A stretch of DNA of 64,000 nt from Jannaschia aquimarina (GTDB lineage Bacteria; Pseudomonadota; Alphaproteobacteria; Rhodobacterales; Rhodobacteraceae). Of the stretch, positions 26,559 through 35,227 are shown in pieces. The stretch lies in assembly GCF_000877395.1 (NCBI RefSeq), contig NZ_JYFE01000027.1:62001-126000 (forward strand), in the 5' to 3' direction. Below the pieces are notes generated by a model. It saw only the letters and a list, made by a program, of their open reading frames with translations, made no database searches and was not told the origin of the DNA. Within the stretch, counting starts at the first letter, position 1; the number at the start of each line of letters is the position of its first letter. Made by a program: the position numbers and the translations under genes.

Positions 26559-26864
26559 TCACCAGACCCGCCGCCGTGCGCGCGTATATCGCAGCGGAAA
26601 GATTTCTGCCTCCAGAGCCGAACCGACGCAGGTGTCGAACTCCTGCGCCGAGACCGAGGCGCCCACGACGCGCGGCGCGTTGGGATCCCGCCCGCGGCGC
26701 TCTGCGATCCGTACCCTCAGGCGATATGCCGCGTCGGCACCTCTGGCGTGTTCAAGCGCCCGGGCGGGATCCCGGCTCCAGACCCTCGTTCCGTTATGTT
26801 CGATGGTCGCCTCGAACCACTTCGAGCGACCCCATCGCACCAACCGCAGCAGCTTCAAGGACAT
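26559..26864 (-). CDS. Hypothetical basic protein (101 aa)
   Basis: From the ATG at 26864: MSLKLLRLVRWGRSKWFEA, then an Ala/Arg-rich middle (RALEHARGADAAYRLRVRIAERR) and an Arg-rich tail. Net positive charge is high. The frame opens earlier (27065), but that part has no protein character. I do not recognise a family. It lies just before the 173-residue gene in the same direction. Confidence 0.5.
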   Translation of the reverse strand: MSLKLLRLVRWGRSKWFEATIEHNGTRVWSRDPARALEHARGADAAYRLRVRIAERRGRDPNAPRVVGASVSAQEFDTCVGSALEAEIFPLRYTRARRRVW

Positions 26865-27116
26865 ACGCACCCCGGACCGGTGCGAGGATCGTAGGGTGGA
26901 CCGCCCTGCTCCGCCAACGCCGTGAGCGGAGATTGGCCTAGCACAGTGTCTGTCAAACGGAACCGGGCATTCACGCGGATCGCACCGAAAGTCTGCCCTG
27001 ATCCGCCAAGCCGACCCCGGACCGGTCAGTTCCCGACGATTTCCCCCGGAGCCGCCGCCGGACATCGTGCCATGTCCGCCAGGCGTTCGGCATCGAGCGG
27101 ACCCGCGAAGCGCAAA

Positions 27117-27138
27117 GGGGGCGCTCGAAGGCGCCCCC
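27117..27138. terminator. Hairpin terminator downstream of the PQQ dehydrogenase
   Basis: GGGGGCGC (27117-27124) and GCGCCCCC (27131-27138) form a perfect 8-bp stem with loop TCGAAG, 24 bp past the dehydrogenase stop on the minus strand, followed there by TTTG. The remaining part of the 26865-27161 gap shows nothing else recognisable. Confidence 0.7.
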
Positions 27139-27161
27139 CTGTTCCGGTCGATCCGTGCGGA

Positions 27162-28958
27162 TCAGTTCGAGGTCTTGATGATCCGCTCGCCGTTGCCGTC
27201 CACGTCGGCCAGTTGGCGCGGCAGGCGGAAGGTCCAGAGCATGCCGCCCTGATTGAGGTAGTTCACCTTGGAGGCGACTTCCCCGCCCCAGAGCGGAACG
27301 GCGCCGCCCCAGCCGGAGATGACGGAGACGTATTGCTCGCCGTCCTGCTCCCAGGTGATCGGCTGACCCACGATCCCGGAGCCGGTCTGGAAGCTCCAGA
27401 GTTCCTCGCCGGTCTCGTCGTCATAGGCCACGAACTTGCCTTCCGGGGTGCCGGTGAAGACGAGGCCGCCCGCGGTGGTCATCACGCCGCCCCAGAGCGG
27501 CGCGTCGTTCTTGACCTCCCAAACCCATTCGCCGGTCATCGGATCGACCGCTTTCAGGCTGCCGATATGGTCTTCGTACATCGGTTTGATGGTGAAGCCC
27601 GAGCCAAGATAGGCCGCGCCCTGCTTGTAGGTGATCGGCTCGTTCCAGATGTCCATGCCCCACTCGTTCGAGGGGACGTAGAACAGGCCGGTCCGCTGGC
27701 TGTAGGCCATCGGCATCCAGTTCTTGCCGCCCAGGAAGCCGGGGGCGGAGAACACCGTCTCGCCCTTCTGGCCGTCGGCCGAGGCGGACGGGTCGCCGGG
27801 GCGGTTCTCTTCGATGAAGATCGGACGGCCGTTGTCGTCGATCCCCTCGGCCCAGGTGATGTCCTTCACGAAAGGCCAGGCGTCGACGAAGGCGCCGTCC
27901 TCGCGGTTGAGCACGTAGAAGAAGCCGTTCCGGTCGGCGGTCGCGAACTTCTGGTTGCCCTCCGAGTCGGTGAAGGCCACGACCTCGTTCACGCCGTCAT
28001 AGTCCCAGCCCTCGCGGGGGGTGGTCTGGTAGTGCCACTTGATCTCGCCCGTGGCGGGGTCGAGGCCGATCCGCGAGGAGGCATAGAGCGCGTCGCCCAT
28101 CAGGTCGTCGCTCTCGGTGCCGCCGCCGCGCAACCAGCTGTTCCACGGTGCCGGGTTGCCCGTGCCGAAGACGATCGTATCGGTATCGGCATCGTAGCTG
28201 CCGCCGAGCCAGGTCGCGCCGCCACCGGTCTTCCACATGTCGCCGGGCCAGGAGGCGTTGAGCTCGCCGGTCATGGTGCTCTCTTCGCCATTGAGCGTGC
28301 CCATGTGGCCCTCGATGACCGGACGGGTCCAGACCAAGTCACCGGTCTCGGCGTCGCGGGCCTGCACTTCGCCGACGATCCCGAACTCGCCGCCGGAATT
28401 GCCGGTGATGACGAGGCCGTTCACGATCATCGGCGCTGCGGTGTAGGAATAGCCGGCCTTGTAGTCCGCGATCTTGTCGCGCCAGACCACGTCGCCGGTC
28501 TTGGCGTCGAGGGCCACGATCCGCGCGTCCAGCGTACCGAAGTAGATCTTGTCGCCATAGAGCGCCGCGCCGCGGTTCACCACGTCGCAGCAGGGCAAGA
28601 TGCCTTCGGGCAGGCGGGCGTCGTACTGCCAGATCTCCTCGCCGGTCTTGGCGTCGATGGCGTAGAGGCGCGAATAGCTGCCCGTGATGTAGACGATGCC
28701 GTCATGGACGAGCGGCTGGGTTTCCTGGCCGCGCTGCTTTTCGCCGCCAAGGCTGAAGGCCCAGGCGGGAACGAGGTTGGCCACGTTCTCCTTGTTGAGG
28801 GTCTCTAGCGGAGAATAGCGCTGCAGGTGGCGCCCCATGCCATTGGTCAGGACGTCGCCGACGGACTCGGCGTCGTTCGCCAGCATCTCTTCGGTGACTT
28901 CGGCATTGGCTCCGAATGCCAGCATGCTGACCGATGCGGCCAGAATGATACGTTTCAT
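27162..28958 (-). CDS. PQQ-dependent alcohol dehydrogenase, lanthanide-type (XoxF/ExaF-like)
   Basis: 598 residues with signal peptide [19 protein letters not shown]. An eight-bladed quinoprotein propeller is indicated by repeated Trp-docking motifs ([38 protein letters not shown]). The vicinal disulfide CC is at residues 123-124. Predicted metal ligands are Glu191 (GGEFG), Asn268 (GTGNPAPWN) and Asp319. In WDYDGVNE an extra Asp321 sits two residues after the catalytic Asp319, the hallmark of lanthanide-dependent enzymes. It oxidises primary alcohols in the periplasm, passing electrons to a cytochrome c. The exact alcohol is unknown. The gene is divergent from the accessory gene at 29085. Confidence 0.93.
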   Translation of the reverse strand: MKRIILAASVSMLAFGANAEVTEEMLANDAESVGDVLTNGMGRHLQRYSPLETLNKENVANLVPAWAFSLGGEKQRGQETQPLVHDGIVYITGSYSRLYAIDAKTGEEIWQYDARLPEGILPCCDVVNRGAALYGDKIYFGTLDARIVALDAKTGDVVWRDKIADYKAGYSYTAAPMIVNGLVITGNSGGEFGIVGEVQARDAETGDLVWTRPVIEGHMGTLNGEESTMTGELNASWPGDMWKTGGGATWLGGSYDADTDTIVFGTGNPAPWNSWLRGGGTESDDLMGDALYASSRIGLDPATGEIKWHYQTTPREGWDYDGVNEVVAFTDSEGNQKFATADRNGFFYVLNREDGAFVDAWPFVKDITWAEGIDDNGRPIFIEENRPGDPSASADGQKGETVFSAPGFLGGKNWMPMAYSQRTGLFYVPSNEWGMDIWNEPITYKQGAAYLGSGFTIKPMYEDHIGSLKAVDPMTGEWVWEVKNDAPLWGGVMTTAGGLVFTGTPEGKFVAYDDETGEELWSFQTGSGIVGQPITWEQDGEQYVSVISGWGGAVPLWGGEVASKVNYLNQGGMLWTFRLPRQLADVDGNGERIIKTSN

Positions 28959-29084
28959 GTCGGTCCTCCCTTAACGACCCAGAGGGCGCAGAGCGCCCAA
29001 ATCCTCGCTCCGAGTATCCGGCGCCGGCGCCGTGCCCGAAATCGGACCTTGGTCTTACGACCCTCGAGGCGGGGCGGTGGTATC

Positions 29085-29630
29085 ATGGCCTTCATGATGG
29101 CACGTCTCGCCGCCGCCGCCGCCGCCGCCGCCGCCCTTACCCTTTCCCTGCCCGCCGGAGCGGAGGAGGTCCGTCAGGTCTGGCTGGAAGGGAGCGATGT
29201 GCGGCTCGCCATCGCAGAGGTCACGCTGCGCAACGACGGCACCTACGAATTCGCGTTGGTCCCGGCTGCGTTCGAGAACCACTTTCTTTCCATGCGTCCC
29301 TTCCGCTGCATCGAAGGGGCAGAGCGGCATCTGTGTCATGTGCCCTATCCCTATGCCATCTCGCGGGACCTTTCGGACGGGCTGACCGATCTGGAATATG
29401 ACCTGCTGTTCGTCTGGAAAGGGGCGGGCGAGTACGGGATCAACATGTGGAACGGCATGTACTGGAAGCTGGAACGCGACGACGACCGGTTTGTCGGGGT
29501 CCTGCACGAGATGGACATGGATGCGCTATCGGTCCCCCCGCCGGACGGTGAGATGCGACCCATCCGCCCAGCGATTCTGACCGAGGCCGATCCGGACGAT
29601 CACCCTCTGCCGCGCCTCGTGGTAGAGTAG
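29085..29630 (+). CDS. Hypothetical exported protein beside the PQQ dehydrogenase
   Basis: 181 residues. MAFMMARLAAAAAAAAALTLSLPAGAEE is a Sec signal peptide with an unusual run of nine alanines, encoded by repeated GCC codons (29110-29137). The mature part has two cysteines (FRCIEGAERHLCHVPYP) that could form a disulfide. I do not recognise a domain. Its position between the dehydrogenase and an ABC binding protein suggests a link to periplasmic alcohol oxidation. ATG 29085 or 29094 could be used. Confidence 0.6.
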   Translation: MAFMMARLAAAAAAAAALTLSLPAGAEEVRQVWLEGSDVRLAIAEVTLRNDGTYEFALVPAAFENHFLSMRPFRCIEGAERHLCHVPYPYAISRDLSDGLTDLEYDLLFVWKGAGEYGINMWNGMYWKLERDDDRFVGVLHEMDMDALSVPPPDGEMRPIRPAILTEADPDDHPLPRLVVE

Positions 29631-29715
29631 GCGACGGGCCGCGCTTCCGCCTTTCGTCGCAGTGCCGTCCACCCGGCGGCTGCGCTACCGTCCGGGCCGA
29701 AAGGGAGGAATTTTC

Positions 29716-30687
29716 ATGAGCATTCGGACCACGTTCGCCGCAGCGGCCGTTGCCGCGCTTTCTACCGTCACCGCAGCCTGGGCAGAGATGCCCGCCCTTC
29801 GCGCGGCCGTGCTAGAGTTCGGCACAGTCAACTGGGAGCTGGACACGATCAGGCACCATGGGCTGGACGGGGCCAATGGCTTCTCGCTCGAGGTGCAGGG
29901 CATGGCCGGGGGATCGGCTGCGAAGACTGCATTCCAGGGCGGAGAGGCGGACGTGATCGTCTCGGACTGGTTGTGGGTCGCCCGTCAGCGCGCGGCGGGA
30001 CGGGACTACGTTTTCATCCCCTATTCCAAGGCCGTGGGCGGCATCATGGTCGGCGCCGAAAGCGGCATCGAGACGATGGACGATCTGGCCGGAAAGAAGA
30101 TCGGCATCGCGGGCGGTCCGCTCGACAAGTCCTGGCTGATTCTTCAGGCCTACGCCTCCGAGCAGGGGCTGGACCTGAAAAGCGACACCGAGCAGGTCTT
30201 CGGGGCGCCGCCGCTGATCTTCAAGACCGCGCTTCAGGGCGAGACGGATGCCGCGATCAACTTCTGGCACTTCATGGCCAAGATGGAAGCGGGCGGGATG
30301 CGCAAGCTGATCGACGTGTCGACTGCGGCCGAGGCGTTGGGCCTCGATCCCGACACGCCGCTTCTGGGCTACGTCGTGCGCGGCGAGACGCTGCGCGACA
30401 CCCCCGAACTCGTGAACGGGCTGGCCGCCGCCAGTCGCGCCGCCAAGGAGATGCTCGCCACCGACGACGCCGAGTGGGAGCGGCTGCGCCCCCGCATGAA
30501 CGCCAAGACCGACGCCCAGTTCGAGGCGCTGGTCGCGGGCTTCCGCGCCGGCATCCCCGAGGCCGGACCCGTCGACGAGGCCGCCGCCGACCGGATGCTG
30601 CGGCTGATGGCGGAACTTGGCGGCGAGGAGCTTATCGGCGAGGCCACCACATTGCCCGAGGGGGTGTTCCATACGCCCGGAAGCTGA
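29716..30687 (+). CDS. ABC transporter binding protein, NMT1-like, in the PQQ cluster
   Basis: 323 residues with a signal peptide (MSIRTTFAAAAVAALSTVTAAWA). The mature protein has the periplasmic type II fold of the nitrate/sulfonate class: FGTVNWELDTIRHHGLD, FQGGEADVIVSDWLWVARQRA, GKKIGIAGGPLDKSWLIL, GETDAAINFWHFMAKM. A GGAGG site precedes the ATG at 29716. The gene overlaps the following ATPase frame. A permease between them, normal for such importers, is absent. Ligand unknown, possibly linked to the cofactor, metal or substrate of the dehydrogenase. Confidence 0.8.
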   Translation: MSIRTTFAAAAVAALSTVTAAWAEMPALRAAVLEFGTVNWELDTIRHHGLDGANGFSLEVQGMAGGSAAKTAFQGGEADVIVSDWLWVARQRAAGRDYVFIPYSKAVGGIMVGAESGIETMDDLAGKKIGIAGGPLDKSWLILQAYASEQGLDLKSDTEQVFGAPPLIFKTALQGETDAAINFWHFMAKMEAGGMRKLIDVSTAAEALGLDPDTPLLGYVVRGETLRDTPELVNGLAAASRAAKEMLATDDAEWERLRPRMNAKTDAQFEALVAGFRAGIPEAGPVDEAAADRMLRLMAELGGEELIGEATTLPEGVFHTPGS

Positions 30688-31282
30688 CCCGGTCCTGAAG
30701 GTCGACATCACGGGGCTGTCGCGCGGCGGCAGCCCCGTTCTCGGTCCCGTCGCACTGACGGTGGGTCAGAGCGAGACGGTCGCCCTGACCGGGCCGTCGG
30801 GGATCGGGAAGACGTCGCTGTTGCGGGCCATCGCCGGCCTGGGCGGCGCGGTCGAAGGCCGGATCGACGCGCCCGACGCGACGGCCTACGTGTTTCAGGA
30901 ACCCACGCTTCTGCCCTGGCGGAGCGCGCTCGCGAACATCACCATCCCAACCGGTGCCACGGCGGAGGCCGCACGCGCGGCCCTGTCGCAGGTGGGGTTG
31001 GAGGGGCGCGAGGATGCCTTTCCCGACCAGTTGTCGCTGGGCCAGCAGAGGCGCCTGTCGCTGGCCCGCGCCTTTGCCGCGATGCCGCGCCTGATCCTGC
31101 TGGACGAGCCCTTCGTTTCGCTGGACCCGGTTCTCGCGGACGAGATCATGGACCTGTTCGCGGACTGGCAGTGCAAGACCGGAACGGCCGCCCTGCTGGT
31201 GACGCATGTGGAGGACGAGGCGCGCCGGTTGGCGACGCGGATCCTCAGGCTGGGCGGGAAACCCGCGACGCTTGCGGCGTGA
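30617..31282 (+). CDS. ABC transporter ATPase paired with the NMT1-like binding protein
   Basis: Walker A LTGPSGIGKTSLLRA, Q-loop VFQEPTLLPWR, signature LSLGQQRRLSLARAF (Gly-Gly replaced by Leu-Gly), Walker B LILLDEPFVSLD and H-loop LLVTHVEDEARR are present. The start is uncertain. The only canonical codon upstream of the domain is a TTG at 30617, 71 bp inside the preceding gene, while the domain itself begins near 30700. The real start may be a CTG near 30694, or the gene may have lost its 5' end when a permease gene was deleted. Confidence 0.75.
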   Translation: MAARSLSARPPHCPRGCSIRPEADPVLKVDITGLSRGGSPVLGPVALTVGQSETVALTGPSGIGKTSLLRAIAGLGGAVEGRIDAPDATAYVFQEPTLLPWRSALANITIPTGATAEAARAALSQVGLEGREDAFPDQLSLGQQRRLSLARAFAAMPRLILLDEPFVSLDPVLADEIMDLFADWQCKTGTAALLVTHVEDEARRLATRILRLGGKPATLAA

Positions 31283-31297
31283 CGCGTGGCGCGCCCC

Positions 31298-31876
31298 TCA
31301 GAAGCGCGGGCCGTACTTCCAATTGTCGGCGTCCGGCGTGACCTCTTCGGGATCGTAGCCCGACGACACCATCCGTTCGGCGATGGGCAGGCCGGTCTCT
31401 GCCGCGCGGTCGATCAGCCGTCGGCCCGCTTCGATATCCTGCACAACGCCGTGTCCTCGGATCATCGCGAGGCCGAGGTTGAACTCGCCCACAGGGTCCC
31501 CCGCCTCGGCGGCGCGGCGGTCCCATTCGGTCGCAGCGTCGGGGTCGTAGGGGGCGCCAAGGCCGTTGTTTTCGAGCTGGGACATCCAGGTCATCGCACC
31601 GGTCCAGCCCTTGTCGGCGCAAAGCCGGAAGAGCTCGCGCGCCAGTTCGTGGCGCCCCGACTTGGTGATGAAGTACCCCTGCGCGCAGGTCATCATGTCC
31701 GCATGGCCGCGCTCGATATTGCGCTGCACGGCGCCCAGCGACAATTCCGGCGGGTTGAGCGTGCCGCTCTCATCCTCGATCGTCGCGTCGTCCGCGAGTG
31801 CCAGATCCTCGGCGCGGACGGGGGCTACGAGGATAGATGCGGTCAGCAGGGAGAATGACAGAATTCGGATCAACAT
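31298..31876 (-). CDS. Exported Sel1-like repeat protein
   Basis: 192 residues: signal peptide MLIRILSFSLLTASILVAPVRAE, then Sel1/TPR-like helical repeats (ELARELFRLCADKGWTGAMTW, AATEWDRRAAEAGDPVGEFNLGLAMIRGHGV, EAGRRLIDRAAETGLPIAERM). Such proteins are periplasmic scaffolds. A Cys pair (MTCAQGY, RLCADKG) could form a disulfide. It is transcribed in the same direction as the ABC/propeller genes upstream (67-bp gap) and ends 15 bp from the ATPase gene facing it. Confidence 0.72.
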   Translation of the reverse strand: MLIRILSFSLLTASILVAPVRAEDLALADDATIEDESGTLNPPELSLGAVQRNIERGHADMMTCAQGYFITKSGRHELARELFRLCADKGWTGAMTWMSQLENNGLGAPYDPDAATEWDRRAAEAGDPVGEFNLGLAMIRGHGVVQDIEAGRRLIDRAAETGLPIAERMVSSGYDPEEVTPDADNWKYGPRF

Positions 31877-31943
31877 GGATGGCCTCCTGCCGGAGCCATA
31901 GCACGGATGCGCTCGGATCGCACCGTCGCCGTGGTCGTAGCCG

Positions 31944-32732
31944 TCAGCGCGCGCGCTTCATGCCCCGCGCCGGGTCGTAGCCCCAGAGGGCCAGCGCCCC
32001 GAAGGCCAACGTTGCCAGCAGGGTCCAGAGCAGGGCCAGGGGGTTGAAATCCAGGTAGAGCGCGAAGCGGATCAGCTCGACCGCGTGGGTGAAGGGATTG
32101 GCCGCGCAGATGTCGTGCAAGAGGCGGGAAGATTCCGCCATCTTCCACAGCGGGTAGAGGGCCGAAGACAGGAAGAACATCGGGAAGATCACGAAATTCA
32201 TCACGCCCGCGAAGTTCTCGAGCTGCTTGATGAAGGAGGACAGCGCCAGCCCCAGCGCGCCCAGCATCAGCCCCGCCAGAACCAGCGCGGGCAGGATCGC
32301 CAGATAGCCCCATGGTGCGAAGTCGATCCCGAAGAGCGCGGCTATGGCGAGGAAGGCGTAGCATTGCAGGATCGAGATGGCGGTCGAGCCCAGCAGCTTG
32401 GACATAAGCAGCCACCAGCGCGGCAGGGGGGCCGTCAGCAGGACCTTCATCGACCCCATCTCTCGGTCGTAGACGAGGCTGAGCGAGGATTGCATCCCGT
32501 TGAAGAGCAGGATCATGCCCAGAAGGCCGGGCACGATGTAGGTCTCGTAGGTGATGTAGGTCTGGTAGGGCGGCGTGATCGAGAGGCCCAGCGCCGCACG
32601 GAATCCAGCGGCGAAGACCAGCAGCCAGACCAGCGGACGGACGAGCGCCGCGACGAAGCGCTCGCGCTGATGGATGAAGCGCAGAGCCTCGCGGGCGACC
32701 ACGGCCCGGAGCGCGATGAGCGCGGCCTTCAC
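31944..32732 (-). CDS. ABC-2 type permease of the PQQ alcohol dehydrogenase system (TIGR03861, PedC-like)
   Basis: 262 residues from a GTG at 32732. Six hydrophobic segments and the ABC-2 pattern (VPGLLGMILLFNGMQSSLSLVYDREMGSMKVLL, in pieces, and FPMFFLSSALYPLWKM) match the alcohol ABC transporter permease family. The start overlaps the ATPase stop by 4 bp (GTGA). The open frame continues upstream, but that part is antisense to the ATPase reading. The ped-type system is linked genetically to PQQ alcohol oxidation; what it moves is unsettled. Confidence 0.85.
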   Translation of the reverse strand: MKAALIALRAVVAREALRFIHQRERFVAALVRPLVWLLVFAAGFRAALGLSITPPYQTYITYETYIVPGLLGMILLFNGMQSSLSLVYDREMGSMKVLLTAPLPRWWLLMSKLLGSTAISILQCYAFLAIAALFGIDFAPWGYLAILPALVLAGLMLGALGLALSSFIKQLENFAGVMNFVIFPMFFLSSALYPLWKMAESSRLLHDICAANPFTHAVELIRFALYLDFNPLALLWTLLATLAFGALALWGYDPARGMKRAR

Positions 32733-33433
32733 GCGGCGGCCCCGGTGACGGACAGGAAATGGTCCGAGAGCGGCGCGCCGGCCGTCACCTCCGCCACCGG
32801 CCCGTCGGCCAGGAGGCGACCGCGGTGCAGGATCAGCAGGTGATCGCCCTCTCGCACCTCGTCGGTCAGATGGGTGGCCCAGAGCACTGCCAGACCCTCG
32901 GTGGCGAGGGCATGGACATGTTCGGTGATCGCGCTGCGCGAGGCGGCGTCCAGCCCCACGGTCGGCTCGTCGCACAGAAGGACGGAAGGCTCATGCAGCA
33001 GGGCACGCGCGATTTCCGTGCGGCGCCGGTGGCCGCCGTTGAGGGCGCGGACCTTTTCGGCCGCCCGCTCTCGCATCGCCAACCGGTCGAGGGCCTGGTC
33101 GATGCGTCGCCCGGCGTCCCGCCCGGCGATCCCGCGCAGGGCGGCGGCGTATCGCAGGTTCTGCGTAACGGTCAGGTCCAGATCCAGCGTCGGCTGCTGG
33201 AAGACGATCCCCATCCGCGCCAGCGCCGCCCGCCCCATCGGGTGCCCCGCCACGCTTATCGTGCCCGCGCCGGGGCGCAACAGGCCGGCGAAGAGACCGA
33301 AGAGCGTCGTCTTGCCCGCCCCGTTCGGGCCGAGCAACGCGGTGAACCGTCCGGGCGGCGCCTGGAAGGTCACGCCGTCGAGGGCCTGCTTGGCGCCGTA
33401 GGCGTAGGACAGACCCTCGACCGTCAGCGTCAT
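32729..33433 (-). CDS. ABC ATPase of the PQQ alcohol dehydrogenase system (TIGR03864)
   Basis: 234 residues: Walker A LLGPNGAGKTTLFGL, Q-loop GIVFQQPTLDLDLTV, Walker B VLLCDEPTVGLD, H-loop LWATHLTDEV. The signature is LNGGHRRRTEIARAL, a variant of LSGGQ seen in this subfamily. It is coupled by 4-bp overlaps to both neighbours, the permease downstream and the Asp-rich periplasmic protein upstream, giving a continuous operon from 36382 down to 31944. Confidence 0.87.
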   Translation of the reverse strand: MTLTVEGLSYAYGAKQALDGVTFQAPPGRFTALLGPNGAGKTTLFGLFAGLLRPGAGTISVAGHPMGRAALARMGIVFQQPTLDLDLTVTQNLRYAAALRGIAGRDAGRRIDQALDRLAMRERAAEKVRALNGGHRRRTEIARALLHEPSVLLCDEPTVGLDAASRSAITEHVHALATEGLAVLWATHLTDEVREGDHLLILHRGRLLADGPVAEVTAGAPLSDHFLSVTGAAA

Positions 33434-33897
33434 TCGATAGTGATCTCCAGCCGCTGCGTCTCTCCGGTCGAGCCCGGAACCATCAGCACATACGAGCCCG
33501 GTTTGATGGCGAGGAAACCGATCTCCATGACCCCCGCCTCGTCGAACTCGACGGAATCGAGCCCCAGCGGACGGATTTCCAGACCTTCTATCACGATCTC
33601 GTCGATCCAGATGGCACGGAAGAACTCGGATCCGGTAAGCGCCAGTTCCTGACTGCCGTCGGCCTCGATCTCGAACTCGTAATAGGTGCCCGACTTCAGG
33701 ACCCAGGGCGCATCGGCGAGCGGCATGCCCGCCGAAAGCGTGATCGGCGGCAGATCCTCCTTGTTGGAAGCCGACAGGATACCGGCGAGGCCGAATCCAC
33801 GATCGTCGTCATCGTCGTCGTCGGAATGGCTGTCGGCAAAGGCCGCGCCGGCGGCGATGGCCAACATCGCGGCGGTGGTGGTCAGGGTGCGGATCAT
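33430..33897 (-). CDS. Exported beta-rich protein with Asp run, PQQ cluster
   Basis: 155 residues. Signal peptide MIRTLTTTAAMLAIAAGAAFA is followed by SHSDDDDDDDRG, seven consecutive Asp that could bind cations. The rest is strand-rich and ends with a KPGSYVLMVPGSTGE segment resembling the C-terminal strands of cupredoxins, but no copper ligand set is visible. Function unknown. Its stop overlaps the ATPase start by 4 bp. Confidence 0.65.
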   Translation of the reverse strand: MIRTLTTTAAMLAIAAGAAFADSHSDDDDDDDRGFGLAGILSASNKEDLPPITLSAGMPLADAPWVLKSGTYYEFEIEADGSQELALTGSEFFRAIWIDEIVIEGLEIRPLGLDSVEFDEAGVMEIGFLAIKPGSYVLMVPGSTGETQRLEITIE

Positions 33898-33905
33898 GGG
33901 GCCTC

Positions 33906-34262
33906 CTATCGCATGTCCCAGTGTTCGGTCAGCCGCACGCCGTCGGTGCGGAAGATATCGACGATGGTCTGCTCGGTCGCCCAGCCCGGTGGCGGGCTGT
34001 CGAAGCGGATTGTCGTGCGCGAGACGACGATCTCTCCGGTCGAGACGATGTCGTGGATTTCGGCGCGCATCCCCTCGCTCGCCTCGAAGGTCTCACGCAG
34101 GAACGCCTTCAGGCCCTCGGGCCCCTGGGCGATGCCATCGGCGTACTGACGGTAATCGTGGGACATGAGGTCGTCCACGACCCCGATCATCTGCGCATTG
34201 ATGATCTCGTCCCAGAAGCGGCGGACGAGCCGTTCCCCCGATTGCGGGTCCGGCGTGGTCAT
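33906..34262 (-). CDS. SnoaL/NTF2-like protein
   Basis: 118 residues from the ATG at 34262. RLVRRFWDEIINAQMIGVVDDLMSHDY and GLKAFLRETFEASEGMRAEI, then TTIRFDSPPPG and DIFRTDGVRLTEHWDM, follow the SnoaL-like/ester cyclase fold. These small proteins are often isomerases or cyclases, or binding proteins without activity. No signal peptide, so cytoplasmic, unlike its operon neighbours. It overlaps the beta-propeller gene by 4 bp. Confidence 0.72.
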   Translation of the reverse strand: MTTPDPQSGERLVRRFWDEIINAQMIGVVDDLMSHDYRQYADGIAQGPEGLKAFLRETFEASEGMRAEIHDIVSTGEIVVSRTTIRFDSPPPGWATEQTIVDIFRTDGVRLTEHWDMR

Positions 34263-35218
34263 TCCGTCGGGCGGAAGGCGGCGCCCCAGGGGAAGCGGCC
34301 GACCTTGATCGTCTTGACCGGCTCCCGCGCGGCGACGTCGATCACGGTCACGTCGCCGGACACGCCATTCGTCGTGAAGAGCAGCGAGCGGTCTCGGTTG
34401 AACTCCATGTGCCAGACGCGGCGGCCGACGAGGATGTAGTCCTCGACTTCGTAGGTTTCGGCGTTCACGACCGCGACGTGGTTCGAGGGGCCCAGCGCCA
34501 CGAAGGCATGGGTGTCGCCATTGGTGAACTCGAAGCCCACGGGCTGCACCCGGTCGGGATGGACGCCCTGCACCTCGAAGTCGATCTTGGTCGTCTCCTG
34601 CTGTGTGGCGACATCGAAGACGCTGATCGTGCCGCCGATCTCGGCCGAGACCCAGAGCTCGGTGCCGTCCTTGATGAACTCCGCATGGCGGGGGCGGGAG
34701 TCTACCAGGGTGTTGGCGAACAGCTCCTGCGTCTCGGTGTCGATCCAGTGCGCCATGTTCGTCGTCTCGGACGTGGTGATGGCGATCTTGCCGTCGGGGC
34801 TGACGGCCATGCCTTCGGGTTCTATGCCGACGTCGATCTGGGCCACGACGGTGCGCGTCTCGGTGTCGACCACAGTGGTGATCGCGTCGTCCTCGTTGGC
34901 GATGTAGAGATGCCGGTCGTCGGGATGCAGGACGAACTGCTCCGGATCCTCGCCCGAGGGGAGGTCGTGCAGGATCTCTCCGGTTTCGGGGTCGATGACC
35001 TGGACGGAATCGCTGTCGGAAGCGCAGAGATACAGAACCGAGTGATCCTTTGAGAAGGTGATGCCGCGCGGGCGCTCGCCCACCTCGATGGTGCGGACCA
35101 CTTCGAGCGTCTCGATGTCGATGACGCTGATCGTGTCGTCCTTTTCGTTGGACACCCAGATCTCGTCGGCGGCGGCGGGCATGGCGGCGCAAAGCGCCAG
35201 AAGGGATGCGCGAAGCAT
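34259..35218 (-). CDS. PQQ-dependent catabolism-associated beta-propeller protein (TIGR03866)
   Basis: 319 residues with signal peptide MLRASLLALCAAMPAAA. Seven or so YVTN-type blades repeat a WVSNEKDDTISVIDIETLEV pattern (also LYIANEDDAITTVVDTET, LWVSAEIGGTISVFDVAT, VSGDVTVIDVAAREPVKTI). This family occurs almost only next to PQQ alcohol dehydrogenase systems. It probably acts in the periplasm; its molecular role is not established. Confidence 0.87.
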   Translation of the reverse strand: MLRASLLALCAAMPAAADEIWVSNEKDDTISVIDIETLEVVRTIEVGERPRGITFSKDHSVLYLCASDSDSVQVIDPETGEILHDLPSGEDPEQFVLHPDDRHLYIANEDDAITTVVDTETRTVVAQIDVGIEPEGMAVSPDGKIAITTSETTNMAHWIDTETQELFANTLVDSRPRHAEFIKDGTELWVSAEIGGTISVFDVATQQETTKIDFEVQGVHPDRVQPVGFEFTNGDTHAFVALGPSNHVAVVNAETYEVEDYILVGRRVWHMEFNRDRSLLFTTNGVSGDVTVIDVAAREPVKTIKVGRFPWGAAFRPTE

Positions 35219-35227
35219 GATCGTCTC

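Noticed and set aside
26922..28808. 628-codon open frame on the plus strand
   Set aside because: Mirror of the PQQ dehydrogenase gene, which has all catalytic motifs on the minus strand.
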